Shown here: in pieces, positions 1 through 8,331 of the stretch
Numbering within the stretch: position 1 is the stretch's first letter
Layout of the letters: each line of letters begins with the position of its first letter
Assembly: GCA_002471825.1 (NCBI GenBank)
Contig: DKQS01000003.1
Coordinates: 62,001 to 126,000, forward strand
DNA length: 64,000 nucleotides
Direction of reading: 5' to 3'
Source: Flavobacteriaceae bacterium UBA7302
GTDB lineage: Bacteria; Bacteroidota; Bacteroidia; Flavobacteriales; Flavobacteriaceae
The notes under the pieces: model-generated
Databases searched by the model: none
What the model was told of the DNA's origin: nothing
The model's input: the letters and a program-made list of their open reading frames with translations, nothing else
Made by a program: the position numbers and the translations under genes

Positions 1-10
1 TTCCAAAAGA

Positions 11-43
11 AAAAAAGCCCATAAAGAAGATGAGGGCTTTTTT
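11..43. terminator. Bidirectional Rho-independent terminator
   Basis: An AAAAGCCC / GGGCTTTT stem with a 13-nt loop is flanked by A and T tracts on both sides, so it can end transcription in either direction. On the minus strand it lies just beyond the stop of the small exported protein at 91-552. Confidence 0.75.
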
Positions 44-90
44 ATATTTTAAATCCAATAAAAAGGTGGACATAATTACGAGTGACCTAA

Positions 91-552
91 TTATTTTTTG
101 ATAACGATTTTAGGATCGATCTTAATGGTCTTGGTTTCTCCATCTTTTACAAAAGAGAAAACAATGGAATATTTTTCAGATTGGTCTCTTTTTCCCTTTT
201 TGATTTTTCTCTTAATCTTTTTCTCTCTTCCCTTTCTTTTGATTTTCTTATTTCCGAACAACTCAGTACCTGACTCGTAATTTATCTCTTCGATAGTAAC
301 CGCTCTCCCTTTACCCGAGCTATCTACCGCTTCCCATTCAATAATGTCTCCTTTATAGGCATAAATGGTAAAGTTTTTATTCGAAATACCTCTAGGCTGA
401 CCGAAATTAGCATGTCTATTGGTCAATCTTTGTGTGATAAGCTCTGTGTTTACTTTTAAGGTGACAATATGCGTGGTTTGCGCAATTGATGTCGTTCCTA
501 AAAAGATAAAGCATAAAAAAACGAAGTTTTTAAGGTTCAATTTTGGTTTCAT
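91..552 (-). CDS. Small exported protein of unknown function
   Basis: A 153-residue protein with a clear signal peptide (residues 1-25, hydrophobic core, ending near SIAQ), so it is probably periplasmic or secreted. Residues 100-125 are very rich in Lys and Arg, and the C-terminus looks like two or three beta strands ending in DPKIVIKK. I recognise no family motif. It stands alone on the minus strand, diverging from the next small exported gene, and has its own terminator. It is probably real because of the signal peptide and the correctly placed terminator; the function is unknown. Confidence 0.6.
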   Translation of the reverse strand: MKPKLNLKNFVFLCFIFLGTTSIAQTTHIVTLKVNTELITQRLTNRHANFGQPRGISNKNFTIYAYKGDIIEWEAVDSSGKGRAVTIEEINYESGTELFGNKKIKRKGREKKIKRKIKKGKRDQSEKYSIVFSFVKDGETKTIKIDPKIVIKK

Positions 553-707
553 AAAAATTTATTGATGGGTTAGACTTCTGCAAGATAAGCAATAAACGTA
601 AGTTACAATTAACCTATGTTAATAAAACCTAAGCATTTATCGCTGTAATTCTTTCATTTTAAAATTATAAAATTGATATTCGTATCAAACAAACATTAAC
701 AATTACC

Positions 708-1184
708 ATGAAAAAAATCTTATTGACGTTAACCTTATTAATTGGTTCAATCACCTTATCCTTTGCACAAAAAATTGAATACCAAAAAGTATTTGGTGGT
801 TATAAATACACCCAAGACGGTAGCTATTTAACCATGAAGCAAATTTCAAAAGCTGTGGAAGCAAATACACAGGCCTTTGACCTTATGAAAAAAGCACAAT
901 CCAATAATTCAATCGCCAATGTGATGGGCTTTATTGGGGGCGGATTGATTGGATGGCCTATCGGAACTGCCGTTGGTGGTGGTGATGCAAATTGGGCTTT
1001 GGCCGGAATCGGGGCCGGACTAGTAGCGGTTGCTATTCCGATTTCAAATAGTGCTCATAAGAAAGCAAGAAAAGCCATTGACATGTACAATTCTTCAAAT
1101 GGAATGGCCTCAACGAAGAATTTTACTCCCGAATTTAAAATTGTGGGAAACACGAACGGATTCGGAATTTCAATGAGTTTCTAA
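708..1184 (+). CDS. Small exported protein with glycine-rich hydrophobic segment
   Basis: A 158-residue protein. Residues 1-20 are a typical signal peptide ending in SFAQ. The middle (about residues 73-105) is a hydrophobic, glycine-rich stretch with GGGLIGWPIG and GAGLVAVAIP, resembling the glycine-zipper-like segments of small envelope proteins. The C-terminus ends in NTNGFGISMSF, with a terminal Phe as in outer-membrane-associated proteins. Function unknown; an envelope location is inferred. It is monocistronic and followed by a strong terminator at 1208-1235. Confidence 0.65.
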   Translation: MKKILLTLTLLIGSITLSFAQKIEYQKVFGGYKYTQDGSYLTMKQISKAVEANTQAFDLMKKAQSNNSIANVMGFIGGGLIGWPIGTAVGGGDANWALAGIGAGLVAVAIPISNSAHKKARKAIDMYNSSNGMASTKNFTPEFKIVGNTNGFGISMSF

Positions 1185-1207
1185 ATTTGAAAATTAAGTT
1201 ACACAAC

Positions 1208-1235
1208 AAACCAACCTTCGGGTTGGTTTTTTTTT
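1208..1235 (+). terminator. Rho-independent terminator
   Basis: A perfect 9-bp stem AAACCAACC / GGTTGGTTT closed by a stable TTCG tetraloop and followed by a T tract, 23 nt after the preceding gene. Confidence 0.92.
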
Positions 1236-1260
1236 AGTTAGATTTTTGTAAAACGAGAAG

Positions 1261-1400
1261 GGAGTGGAGATCCCATATAGATTTCTGGAGCAAGCATGAA
1301 AACCACACAGCGCTTCGCTCTGTTGTTTTTTTATTTCTCCGAGAATTTGAAAGTGAAAAAGGGAGTGGAGATCCCATATGAATTTCTGGGGCAAGCATAG
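1261..1400. repeat. Two imperfect 39-bp direct repeats flanking a hairpin
   Basis: Copies at 1261-1299 and 1362-1400 share GGAGTGGAGATCCCATAT, then ATTTCTGG and GCAAGCAT, with about five differences. Between them lies a hairpin near 1306-1332 with CGCTTCG and a T tract. The 330-bp gap between the exported protein and tRNA-Ser holds only these repeats and hairpins, no credible gene. Confidence 0.7.
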
Positions 1401-1481
1401 AATCCAAAACCTTCTTACGAAGGTTAGTATTTTTCATTTTCAAAACCTTTCAAAAGCACGCTTTTGATGGTTTCTCAAATG

Positions 1482-1507
1482 AAAAATCCACGCCAATGGC
1501 GTGGATT
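1482..1507 (-). terminator. Terminator of tRNA-Ser
   Basis: The arms at 1485-1494 and 1498-1507 (AATCCACGCC and its complement) form a 10-bp stem. Read on the minus strand it is followed by ATTTTTC, 8 nt beyond the 3' end of the tRNA. A second perfect 7-bp hairpin (CAAAAGC / GCTTTTG) lies at 1451-1466. Confidence 0.75.
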
Positions 1508-1514
1508 CCTTTTG

Positions 1515-1602
1515 CAGAGAGGAAGGGATTCGAACCCTCGATACCCTTTTGAGGTATACACACTTTCCAGGCGTGCGCCTTCGACCACTCGGCCACCTCT
1601 CT
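1515..1602 (-). tRNA. tRNA-Ser (anticodon GGA)
   Basis: On the minus strand the sequence folds as a class II tRNA. The acceptor stem is AGAGAGG / CCTCTCT with discriminator G. The D arm begins GTGGCCGAGTGG and the anticodon loop contains CTGGAAA, giving anticodon GGA. A long variable arm (TATACC...GGTATCG) and the T arm GGTTCGAATCC follow. It is 88 nt long, as expected for tRNA-Ser. CCA is not encoded. Confidence 0.95.
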
Positions 1603-1608
1603 TTGTAT

Positions 1609-2127
1609 TTACAAATCTAAAAGTCCTTCTGGCGTTTCCACCAAAATTACTTTTTCTTTTCGATTTATCTCTTTGATAAATTCATCAATTGCAGGGACAA
1701 ATTTAATTATTTCACCCTCACCTATCTCGAACAAGGGCTGTGCGGATTTGTCATTCACACTGGAAATAATTCCGATATCCCCTTTGTTTACATCCTTCAA
1801 AAGGAATCCAACAACTTCATGGAAATAAAATGATTTTCCTGATAGTTTTGGCAACAAGGTCAGAGGCAAATAAATCTCCAATCCTAAAAGTGAATCAGCA
1901 TCCGATTCTGTTTCTACGCCCTCAAACTTTACGCGTAGTTGGCTTTTTTTCTGCAATGAACTTCGCTCTAAAAAAAATGGAACCAAGCTTGTACCCAATT
2001 GCACAAATACTGATTCCAAATTTTGATAGCTTTCAGGGTCATCAGTATCTAAATAGATAATCAACTCACCCTTGTAACTGTACTTTCTTACAATCTTTCC
2101 TAAATAAAAACAATCTTCTAAACGCAT
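1609..2127 (-). CDS. rimM: Ribosome maturation factor RimM
   Basis: A 172-residue protein of normal RimM length. RimM binds ribosomal protein S19 in the 30S head and assists late 16S rRNA processing in the cytoplasm. The N-terminal barrel begins CFYLGKIVRKYSYKGELII, a good match to the family's G-I-V/G-K-GE pattern. The C-terminal PRC-barrel contains FYFHEVVGF and DKSAQPLFEI, followed by the conserved VPAIDEFIKEI. It lies 18 nt downstream of rpsP, the usual pairing, and the two are probably cotranscribed. Confidence 0.95.
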   Translation of the reverse strand: MRLEDCFYLGKIVRKYSYKGELIIYLDTDDPESYQNLESVFVQLGTSLVPFFLERSSLQKKSQLRVKFEGVETESDADSLLGLEIYLPLTLLPKLSGKSFYFHEVVGFLLKDVNKGDIGIISSVNDKSAQPLFEIGEGEIIKFVPAIDEFIKEINRKEKVILVETPEGLLDL

Positions 2128-2145
2128 TGTTTATCGATGATTGTT

Positions 2146-2688
2146 TTACTCAGTAGCTTCAGTTTCTTCAGTTGTTTCAGCCGCTGGCTCTTCTGCAGTT
2201 TCTGCCTCAACTTCAGCTTCTGCTTCCGCTACTGGCTCTTCTTCAACTGCTACTGCCTTTCTTGCCTCATTAACCGCTTTTTCAGCTTCTAAAGCTTTGG
2301 CTTTTGCTTCAGCATTAGCTTTCGCCAATCCGTCTGCTTTACCTTGAATCTTAGCTTCTTTCTCTTCCAACCAAGCAGTGAATTTTGCATCTGCTTGCTC
2401 TTGAGTTAAAGCTCCTTTAGCAACACCACCTAATAAGTGCTTTTTCAACATAGCTCCTTTGTAAGACAAAATTGCTCTTGCTGTGTCTGTAGGCTGTGCT
2501 CCGTTTTGCAACCATTCTACCGCTTTATCAACATCCAAGTTGATGATGGCTGGATTTACATTTGGGTTGTACGTTCCTAATTTCTCTAAAAAACGTCCGT
2601 CTCTTTTCGCGCGAGAATCCGCAGCTACTACCCAATAAAATGGTTTTCCTTTTTTACCGTGTCTTTGTAATCTAATTTTTACAGGCAT
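2146..2688 (-). CDS. rpsP: 30S ribosomal protein S16 with long acidic tail
   Basis: The first 80 residues are canonical bS16: MPVKIRLQRHGKKGKPFYW at the start, then DGRFLEKLGTYNP and a C-terminal TDTARAILS segment. The protein is 180 residues against about 80-90 in most bacteria. The extra half (from about residue 105) is a low-complexity Ala/Lys helix that turns into an Ala/Glu run ending EETEATE. Such extensions are known in Bacteroidota S16; their role is not known to me. It leads the rpsP-rimM pair. Confidence 0.95.
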   Translation of the reverse strand: MPVKIRLQRHGKKGKPFYWVVAADSRAKRDGRFLEKLGTYNPNVNPAIINLDVDKAVEWLQNGAQPTDTARAILSYKGAMLKKHLLGGVAKGALTQEQADAKFTAWLEEKEAKIQGKADGLAKANAEAKAKALEAEKAVNEARKAVAVEEEPVAEAEAEVEAETAEEPAAETTEETEATE

Positions 2689-2753
2689 AATTTTAATTTT
2701 TAAGGTTCTCGACCTTGGTTATTAATACGTTACCATCTCGTGATAATCGGCGG

Positions 2754-2761
2754 CAAAGATA
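2754..2761 (-). promoter_or_regulatory. -7 element upstream of rpsP
   Basis: On the minus strand TATCTTTG fits the Bacteroidota -7 consensus TAnnTTTG. It lies 66 nt before the rpsP start; no convincing -33 TTG is seen. Confidence 0.55.
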
Positions 2762-2857
2762 GGAATTAATTTAGAATAACGAATGGTGAAAAACTTATTT
2801 TATTTGTTGATAAGTAAGGTTGCGTATTCATCAATTTCTAAGATGATTTCGTACTTT

Positions 2858-2865
2858 TAATTTTG
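2858..2865 (+). promoter_or_regulatory. -7 element upstream of dnaE
   Basis: TAATTTTG matches TAnnTTTG, 28 nt before the dnaE start. No well-spaced TTG was found for the -33 box. Confidence 0.5.
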
Positions 2866-2893
2866 CAATTTTCCATTCTTCAAAGGCACATTT

Positions 2894-5800
2894 ATGTACT
2901 TAATTTTCGATACCGAAACCACAGGTTTACCCAAGCGTTGGAATGCTCCCATTTCAGATACAGACAACTGGCCACGTTGCGTTCAGATTGCCTGGCAATT
3001 GCATGACAACATGGGAAATCTTTTGGAGAATGATCATTTCTTGATTCAACCTGACGGATTCAACATTCCGTTTGATTCTGAGCAAATCCACGGAATCTCC
3101 ACAGCTCTGGCCGAAGAGCAGGGAATTGACATCCATGAAGGATTGGATCGTTTTCTTGAGGTACTGAACAAAACAAAGTTCATTGTTGGTCAGAATGTAG
3201 GCTTCGACGTCAATATTATGGGTGCCGAGTTTTACCGATACGGAATTGAGAACAACCTTACAGAGCTGCCTGTGCTTGATACTTGTACCGAAAAAACAGC
3301 CTTATTATGTCAGATTCCAGGCGGCCGTGGCGGAAAATTCAAACTTCCTACACTTACCGAATTGCATCAACATTTGTTCGGATCTGCTTTTGAAGAGGCT
3401 CACAACGCAACTGCCGATGTGGAAGCAACCACCCGCTGTTTTCTTGAATTGGTTCGTTTGCGACAATTCACCAAGGAAGAGCTGGATGTTGATCCGGAAT
3501 ACTTTAAAAACTATTCAGAAGCCAATCCGATGCCGATTCAACTTATCGGATTGGAACACATCAATCTTAAAAAGGAAAGCGAACGCATTCGAAAGCGCTT
3601 TGAAAAGGAAAAAAAGTCAAAACACACCAGTGAGACATCCGATGGATTGGCAGCTTTGGAAGGTGTTCAGTTCGCACACCTCCACAATCATACGCAGTTT
3701 TCCGTATTGCAATCAACCATTCAAATTGGGAATATTGTAAATGCCGCGGCTAAAGACAATATGTCGGCCGTTGCGATGACCGATACGGGAAATATGATGG
3801 CCGCATTTCAATTTGTGAGTTCGGTATTGAATTACAACAAGAACAACGATGCCAACCTAAAACCCATTGTGGGATGCGAATTTTATGTGTGTGAAGATCA
3901 CAAAAACAAAAGTGTAAAAGACAATGGATATCAGGTTGTCCTTTTGGCAAAGAATAAGAACGGTTATCACAATTTGGCCAAACTCTCTTCCATCGCCTTT
4001 GTAGACGGTTTCTACTACGTGCCAAGAATTGACCGAGAAATCATTAAGAAATACAAAGAGGACATTATTGTTCTCACAGGAAATCTTTACGGAGAAGTTC
4101 CCAGTAAAATTCTAAATGTCGGAGAAAAGCAGGCAGAAGAAGCCTTGCTCTGGTGGAAAGAGGAATTCCAAGACGACCTGTACATCGAGTTGATGCGCCA
4201 CAATCAGCAGGAAGAAAATGTGGTGAACGAAACCTTACTTGAATTCTCCAAAAAACACAATATCAAAGTTGTTGCTACCAACAATACCTTCTATCTCAAT
4301 CAGGAAGATGCCAATGCGCATGACATTCTATTATGTGTGAAAGATGGCGAAAAGCAGGCCACTCCCAAGGGAAAAGGACGGGGGTATCGCTTCGGATTGC
4401 CCAACGAAGAGTATTATTTCAAGTCTTCGGATGAAATGAAAGAACTCTTTGCCGATCTTCCTGAGGCCATTATCAATATTCAAGAAATTGTCGATAAAGT
4501 GGAATCCTACACCTTGGCAAGAGATGTATTGCTTCCTGCTTTTGATATTCCAGAAAAGTTTATTGTTCCCGATTCAGACGACCCAAAAAGTGGTGAGAAC
4601 AACTACCTGAGATACCTGACTTTTGAAGGTGCCAAAAAACGATATGGGGAACTAACCGATGATATAAAAGAACGTCTGAATTTTGAATTGGACGTTATTG
4701 CCAAAACAGGGTATCCAGGGTATTTTTTAATTGTTGAAGATTTTATCCGAGAAGCTCGAAAAATGGGTGTATCGGTGGGTCCTGGTCGTGGTTCTGCAGC
4801 TGGTTCCGTAGTGGCCTATTGCTTGTGGATCACCAACATTGACCCTATTAAATACGATTTACTTTTTGAGCGTTTCTTAAATCCAGAACGTATCTCCATG
4901 CCAGATATTGATATCGACTTTGACGACGAAGGAAGAAGCAAAGTAATGGACTATGTAATCGATAAATACGGTGCCAATCAGGTGGCGCAAATCATTACCT
5001 ACGGTACCATGGCTGCCAAGTCTTCTATTCGTGATACGGCAAGGGTACTGGATTTGCCATTGTTTGAAGCAGATCGGATTGCCAAGTTGATTCCAGGTGT
5101 CAAATTGAAAAATATCTTTGGTGATGATCCTAAAAGCAAATCCAAAATTGACGGATTACGGGAAGAGGACAAACAACATGTGGCCGAGCTTCGCAAGATT
5201 GCTGAAGGTGAGGGAGTAGAATCGGAAACCATTCAAAAAGCAACCATTCTTGAAGGATCCCTGCGAAACACCGGGATTCATGCGTGTGGGGTAATCATTA
5301 CTCCTGATGACATTACTAATTTCGTGCCTGTAGCTTTGGCCAAGGATTCGGACATGTACGTGACCCAATTCGACAACTCCGTTGTAGAATCTGCGGGACT
5401 ACTGAAAATGGATTTCTTAGGATTGAAAACCTTAACCCTGATCAAAGACACGGTGAAAATCGTGAAGGCATTGCATGGGGTTGATTTAGATCCTGAGAGT
5501 TTTCCTTTGGAAGATGAAAAGACCTATGAGCTTTTCCAACGAGGAGAAACCATTGGTATATTCCAGTATGAATCTCCCGGAATGCAAAAGCACATGCGTT
5601 CATTAAAACCAACGGTATTTGGAGATTTAATTGCCATGAACGCACTCTACAGACCGGGTCCAATGGAATATATTCCGTCTTTCGTTCGAAGAAAGCATGG
5701 CGAGGAAGAAATTGAATACGATCTTCCTGTTATGGAGGAATACCTTTCTGAGACCTACGGGATTACGGTTTACCAGGAGCAAGTGATGCTCTTGTCTCAA

Positions 5801-7210
5801 AAGCTAGCCGATTTCACCAAAGGTGAGGCAGACATTCTTCGAAAAGCTATGGGTAAAAAGCAGGCGGCCGTACTTGCGAAAATGAAGCCCAAGTTTTTAG
5901 AGCAGGCCAAAGCCAATGGACATCCCGAAGAAAAATTAGAAAAGATTTGGAAAGACTGGGAGGCTTTTGCGAGTTATGCCTTCAATAAGAGTCACTCCAC
6001 CTGTTATGCCTGGATTGCCTATCAGACTGCTTATTTGAAAGCACATTACCCTGCTGAATACATGGCAGCCGTGCTTTCCAATAATATGAATGATATCAAG
6101 CAGGTAACCTTCTTTATGAACGAATGTAAGCGAATGGGACTCACCGTACTAGGTCCAGATATCAACGAATCGTTCTTAAAATTCTCCGTAAACAAAGAAG
6201 GAGCGATCCGATTCGGAATGGCCGCCATTAAAGGTGTGGGAAGTAATGCCGTGAAAGCAATTATCAGAGAACGAAAAGAGAACGGCAACTTCAATTCTAT
6301 TTTTGATGTCACCAAACGCGTTGATCTAAGAGCCGCTAATAAAAAAGCTTTTGAAAACTTAGTAAAAGCGGGTGCTTTTGATTCCTTCGAGGACACCCAT
6401 AGGGCGCAATACTTCAGTTTGGATGAGAAAGGAAGTACCTTTTTAGAACGTGCGATGCGTTACGGAAGTAGACACCAAGAAAACGAGAATTCGGCTCAGG
6501 TTTCCTTATTTGGCGAAGCTTCAAGCATTCAATTTCCAGAACCTGAAATTCCACAATGCGAAACTTGGGGAACCCTAGAATTGTTATCCCAAGAGAAGGA
6601 AGTCATTGGAATGTACATTTCTGCTCATCCTCTCGATGATTACAAGTATCAACTAAAATTCTGTAATGGGGATATATCATTTTTGAACAAAGACCTCAAA
6701 CAGTTTGTCGGTAAGAATATGAGCTTTGCTGGCATCATCAGCAATGTAAATCATTTGGTTTCTAAAAGTGGAAATCCATGGGCTTCTTTTACCATTGAAG
6801 ACTATGATAGCAGTTACGAGTTCCGAATTTTTAAAGAAGAATACCTAAAGTTCAAACATTTCCTTTTCCTACAAAACTTCGTTTTCGTGAAGGTCAATTT
6901 CAAAAAGAATTTCTACAACGATGATGTAAAAATCTCTTTTGTAGACATGAAATTACTATCGGATGTTTTGGAAAAACATTGCGAAAAACTCACCTTAAAA
7001 TTACCACTACAAAAGGTGAATGAGCAAACCATTTTGAATCTAGATAGTATTCTAAAAAATCACAAAGGAAAACAAGCCGTGAAGTTTTTGGTAAGGGATC
7101 CTGAAAGCAAAACCGAGGTACTTTTACCGAGTAGAAATACCAAGGTAAATGTAACTGGAGAGCTGTTATCATTACTGGAGAGAGAACAGATCAATTTCAA
7201 GTTGAATTAA
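2894..7210 (+). CDS. dnaE: DNA polymerase III alpha with N-terminal proofreading exonuclease
   Basis: A 1438-residue replicative polymerase subunit. Residues 1-200 are a DEDDh 3'-5' exonuclease: FDTETTGLP (D6/E8), QNVGFDVNIMG, and HNATADVEA near its end. A PHP domain starts near residue 260 (HLHNHTQFS). The polymerase core has GPGRGSAAGSVVAY, then PDIDIDFDD with the predicted metal-binding D671 and D673, and MDFLGLK with D840. OB-fold and C-terminal regions follow. E. coli DnaE is 1160 residues and relies on a separate DnaQ. The fused exonuclease accounts for much of the extra length and means proofreading is probably carried in cis. Monocistronic. Confidence 0.97.
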   Translation: MYLIFDTETTGLPKRWNAPISDTDNWPRCVQIAWQLHDNMGNLLENDHFLIQPDGFNIPFDSEQIHGISTALAEEQGIDIHEGLDRFLEVLNKTKFIVGQNVGFDVNIMGAEFYRYGIENNLTELPVLDTCTEKTALLCQIPGGRGGKFKLPTLTELHQHLFGSAFEEAHNATADVEATTRCFLELVRLRQFTKEELDVDPEYFKNYSEANPMPIQLIGLEHINLKKESERIRKRFEKEKKSKHTSETSDGLAALEGVQFAHLHNHTQFSVLQSTIQIGNIVNAAAKDNMSAVAMTDTGNMMAAFQFVSSVLNYNKNNDANLKPIVGCEFYVCEDHKNKSVKDNGYQVVLLAKNKNGYHNLAKLSSIAFVDGFYYVPRIDREIIKKYKEDIIVLTGNLYGEVPSKILNVGEKQAEEALLWWKEEFQDDLYIELMRHNQQEENVVNETLLEFSKKHNIKVVATNNTFYLNQEDANAHDILLCVKDGEKQATPKGKGRGYRFGLPNEEYYFKSSDEMKELFADLPEAIINIQEIVDKVESYTLARDVLLPAFDIPEKFIVPDSDDPKSGENNYLRYLTFEGAKKRYGELTDDIKERLNFELDVIAKTGYPGYFLIVEDFIREARKMGVSVGPGRGSAAGSVVAYCLWITNIDPIKYDLLFERFLNPERISMPDIDIDFDDEGRSKVMDYVIDKYGANQVAQIITYGTMAAKSSIRDTARVLDLPLFEADRIAKLIPGVKLKNIFGDDPKSKSKIDGLREEDKQHVAELRKIAEGEGVESETIQKATILEGSLRNTGIHACGVIITPDDITNFVPVALAKDSDMYVTQFDNSVVESAGLLKMDFLGLKTLTLIKDTVKIVKALHGVDLDPESFPLEDEKTYELFQRGETIGIFQYESPGMQKHMRSLKPTVFGDLIAMNALYRPGPMEYIPSFVRRKHGEEEIEYDLPVMEEYLSETYGITVYQEQVMLLSQKLADFTKGEADILRKAMGKKQAAVLAKMKPKFLEQAKANGHPEEKLEKIWKDWEAFASYAFNKSHSTCYAWIAYQTAYLKAHYPAEYMAAVLSNNMNDIKQVTFFMNECKRMGLTVLGPDINESFLKFSVNKEGAIRFGMAAIKGVGSNAVKAIIRERKENGNFNSIFDVTKRVDLRAANKKAFENLVKAGAFDSFEDTHRAQYFSLDEKGSTFLERAMRYGSRHQENENSAQVSLFGEASSIQFPEPEIPQCETWGTLELLSQEKEVIGMYISAHPLDDYKYQLKFCNGDISFLNKDLKQFVGKNMSFAGIISNVNHLVSKSGNPWASFTIEDYDSSYEFRIFKEEYLKFKHFLFLQNFVFVKVNFKKNFYNDDVKISFVDMKLLSDVLEKHCEKLTLKLPLQKVNEQTILNLDSILKNHKGKQAVKFLVRDPESKTEVLLPSRNTKVNVTGELLSLLEREQINFKLN

Positions 7211-7281
7211 CAAATAACATTTCTTTAACGGCGATTGCATTCTAGGTTGATTAACTTTAAACATCATCAAATCAACCTATT

Positions 7282-7653
7282 ATGAAAAAAACTACTATTA
7301 CATTGGTTTTGTCTTGCCTATTTGCTACCCTCATTTTTCAGAATTGTAAAACGACGAAAGACGTTACCGTCTACAAAACGAAATCGGAAATTACAGGGGT
7401 TACCTACACCAATGACATCAAACCCATCATGGCCAAAAAGTGTACTCCGTGTCATTTTCCGAAGTTCGGAAGGAAGAAAATGCTCGATACCTATGTTGCA
7501 ACCAGGGAAAATATTACCGACATCATTGCGCGTGTTCAATTACCCAAAGACGATATCAAATACATGCCTTTTAAAAGCAAGCGACCTGCCCTTACCGATC
7601 AAGAATTGGAAATTTTTAAAAATTGGGTGAATCAAAAAATGCCTGAAATGTAA
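7282..7653 (+). CDS. Single-haem cytochrome c-type lipoprotein
   Basis: A 123-residue protein with an N-terminal hydrophobic segment ending at a Cys (C22, IFQNC) that fits a lipoprotein signal. One CxxCH haem-c site is at C54-C57-H58 (CTPCH). A Met that could be the sixth ligand lies in DIKYMPFKS. The C-terminus LTDQELEIFKNWVNQ is the typical last helix of small cytochrome c domains. It is probably a membrane-anchored periplasmic electron carrier; its partner cannot be told from the neighbours. 71 nt separate it from dnaE. Confidence 0.8.
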   Translation: MKKTTITLVLSCLFATLIFQNCKTTKDVTVYKTKSEITGVTYTNDIKPIMAKKCTPCHFPKFGRKKMLDTYVATRENITDIIARVQLPKDDIKYMPFKSKRPALTDQELEIFKNWVNQKMPEM

Positions 7654-7677
7654 GCTGCTTCTTTCTTTGTATTTCCC

Positions 7678-7685
7678 TACATTTG
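7678..7685 (+). promoter_or_regulatory. -7 element
   Basis: TACATTTG matches TAnnTTTG, 25 nt upstream of the start at 7711, suggesting that gene has its own promoter. Confidence 0.5.
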
Positions 7686-7710
7686 GATTGACGCAATTCC
7701 AAACAAATCC

Positions 7711-8331
7711 ATGGTATTTTATCAAAAAGGGAAAAAGAAACCTTCAAATGAACCTGATGCAGTAAGCGGATGTTTACTAATTATTGGCTTTGGCGCCATT
7801 GTCTTCCTCTTTTCCATGATGGAAGATCTCGATGACCTATTGGAATATATTTGGCAGATTTTAATTGCCTTGTTCATCGGAATTGGATTTGTAGTGTCTA
7901 TGTTTCAAAAGAAGGGACATATCTCCAATCAGAATGTCATTGTAAAAAATGGAAAGCTTAAGATCGAGAAGATAGCCACTCCGTTAGAAGAAATTATTAT
8001 TGATCATTACCAACAAGATGGTACTTTCAAACGGTATCACCTTCGAGACAAGGCCGGCAAGATTGCGGTGTTTTCTATTGATCAGGACGATTTATTAGCT
8101 TATTTCAAAGAGAACCATCCAGATCAAGTACAATCTCTGAAGTATAAAGATCACATGCATGATGGACCTTATGTTTCTTTAATTGCAGAGGAACAAAAAC
8201 TGTATTACAACCTTGATTCGGGAGAGTACAAAATCGTGAAGCCAGATAATTCTGAAATTTCGTATTTGCCGTTGGTATACACCTACGACCCTCAATACAA
8301 ATTGGGAAAAGCGCTGTTTAAGAGACGGTAG
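7711..8331 (+). CDS. Membrane protein of unknown function
   Basis: 206 residues with two adjacent transmembrane segments (about 20-36 and 47-65) followed by a soluble domain of about 140 residues rich in beta-type sequence, probably cytoplasmic. The topology resembles PH-like or YcxB-type membrane proteins, but I see no diagnostic motif. The 3' end overlaps the convergent ABC ATPase gene by 14 nt. Confidence 0.65.
   Translation: MVFYQKGKKKPSNEPDAVSGCLLIIGFGAIVFLFSMMEDLDDLLEYIWQILIALFIGIGFVVSMFQKKGHISNQNVIVKNGKLKIEKIATPLEEIIIDHYQQDGTFKRYHLRDKAGKIAVFSIDQDDLLAYFKENHPDQVQSLKYKDHMHDGPYVSLIAEEQKLYYNLDSGEYKIVKPDNSEISYLPLVYTYDPQYKLGKALFKRR

Noticed and set aside
1194..1443. Two overlapping minus-strand reading frames of 66 and 69 codons with similar peptides
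   Set aside because: They are translations of the 39-bp direct repeats and terminators; the similarity between them comes from the repeat, not from a gene family.
3222..3740. 172-codon frame within dnaE
   Set aside because: An out-of-frame shadow of the exonuclease/PHP region of a clearly conserved polymerase gene.
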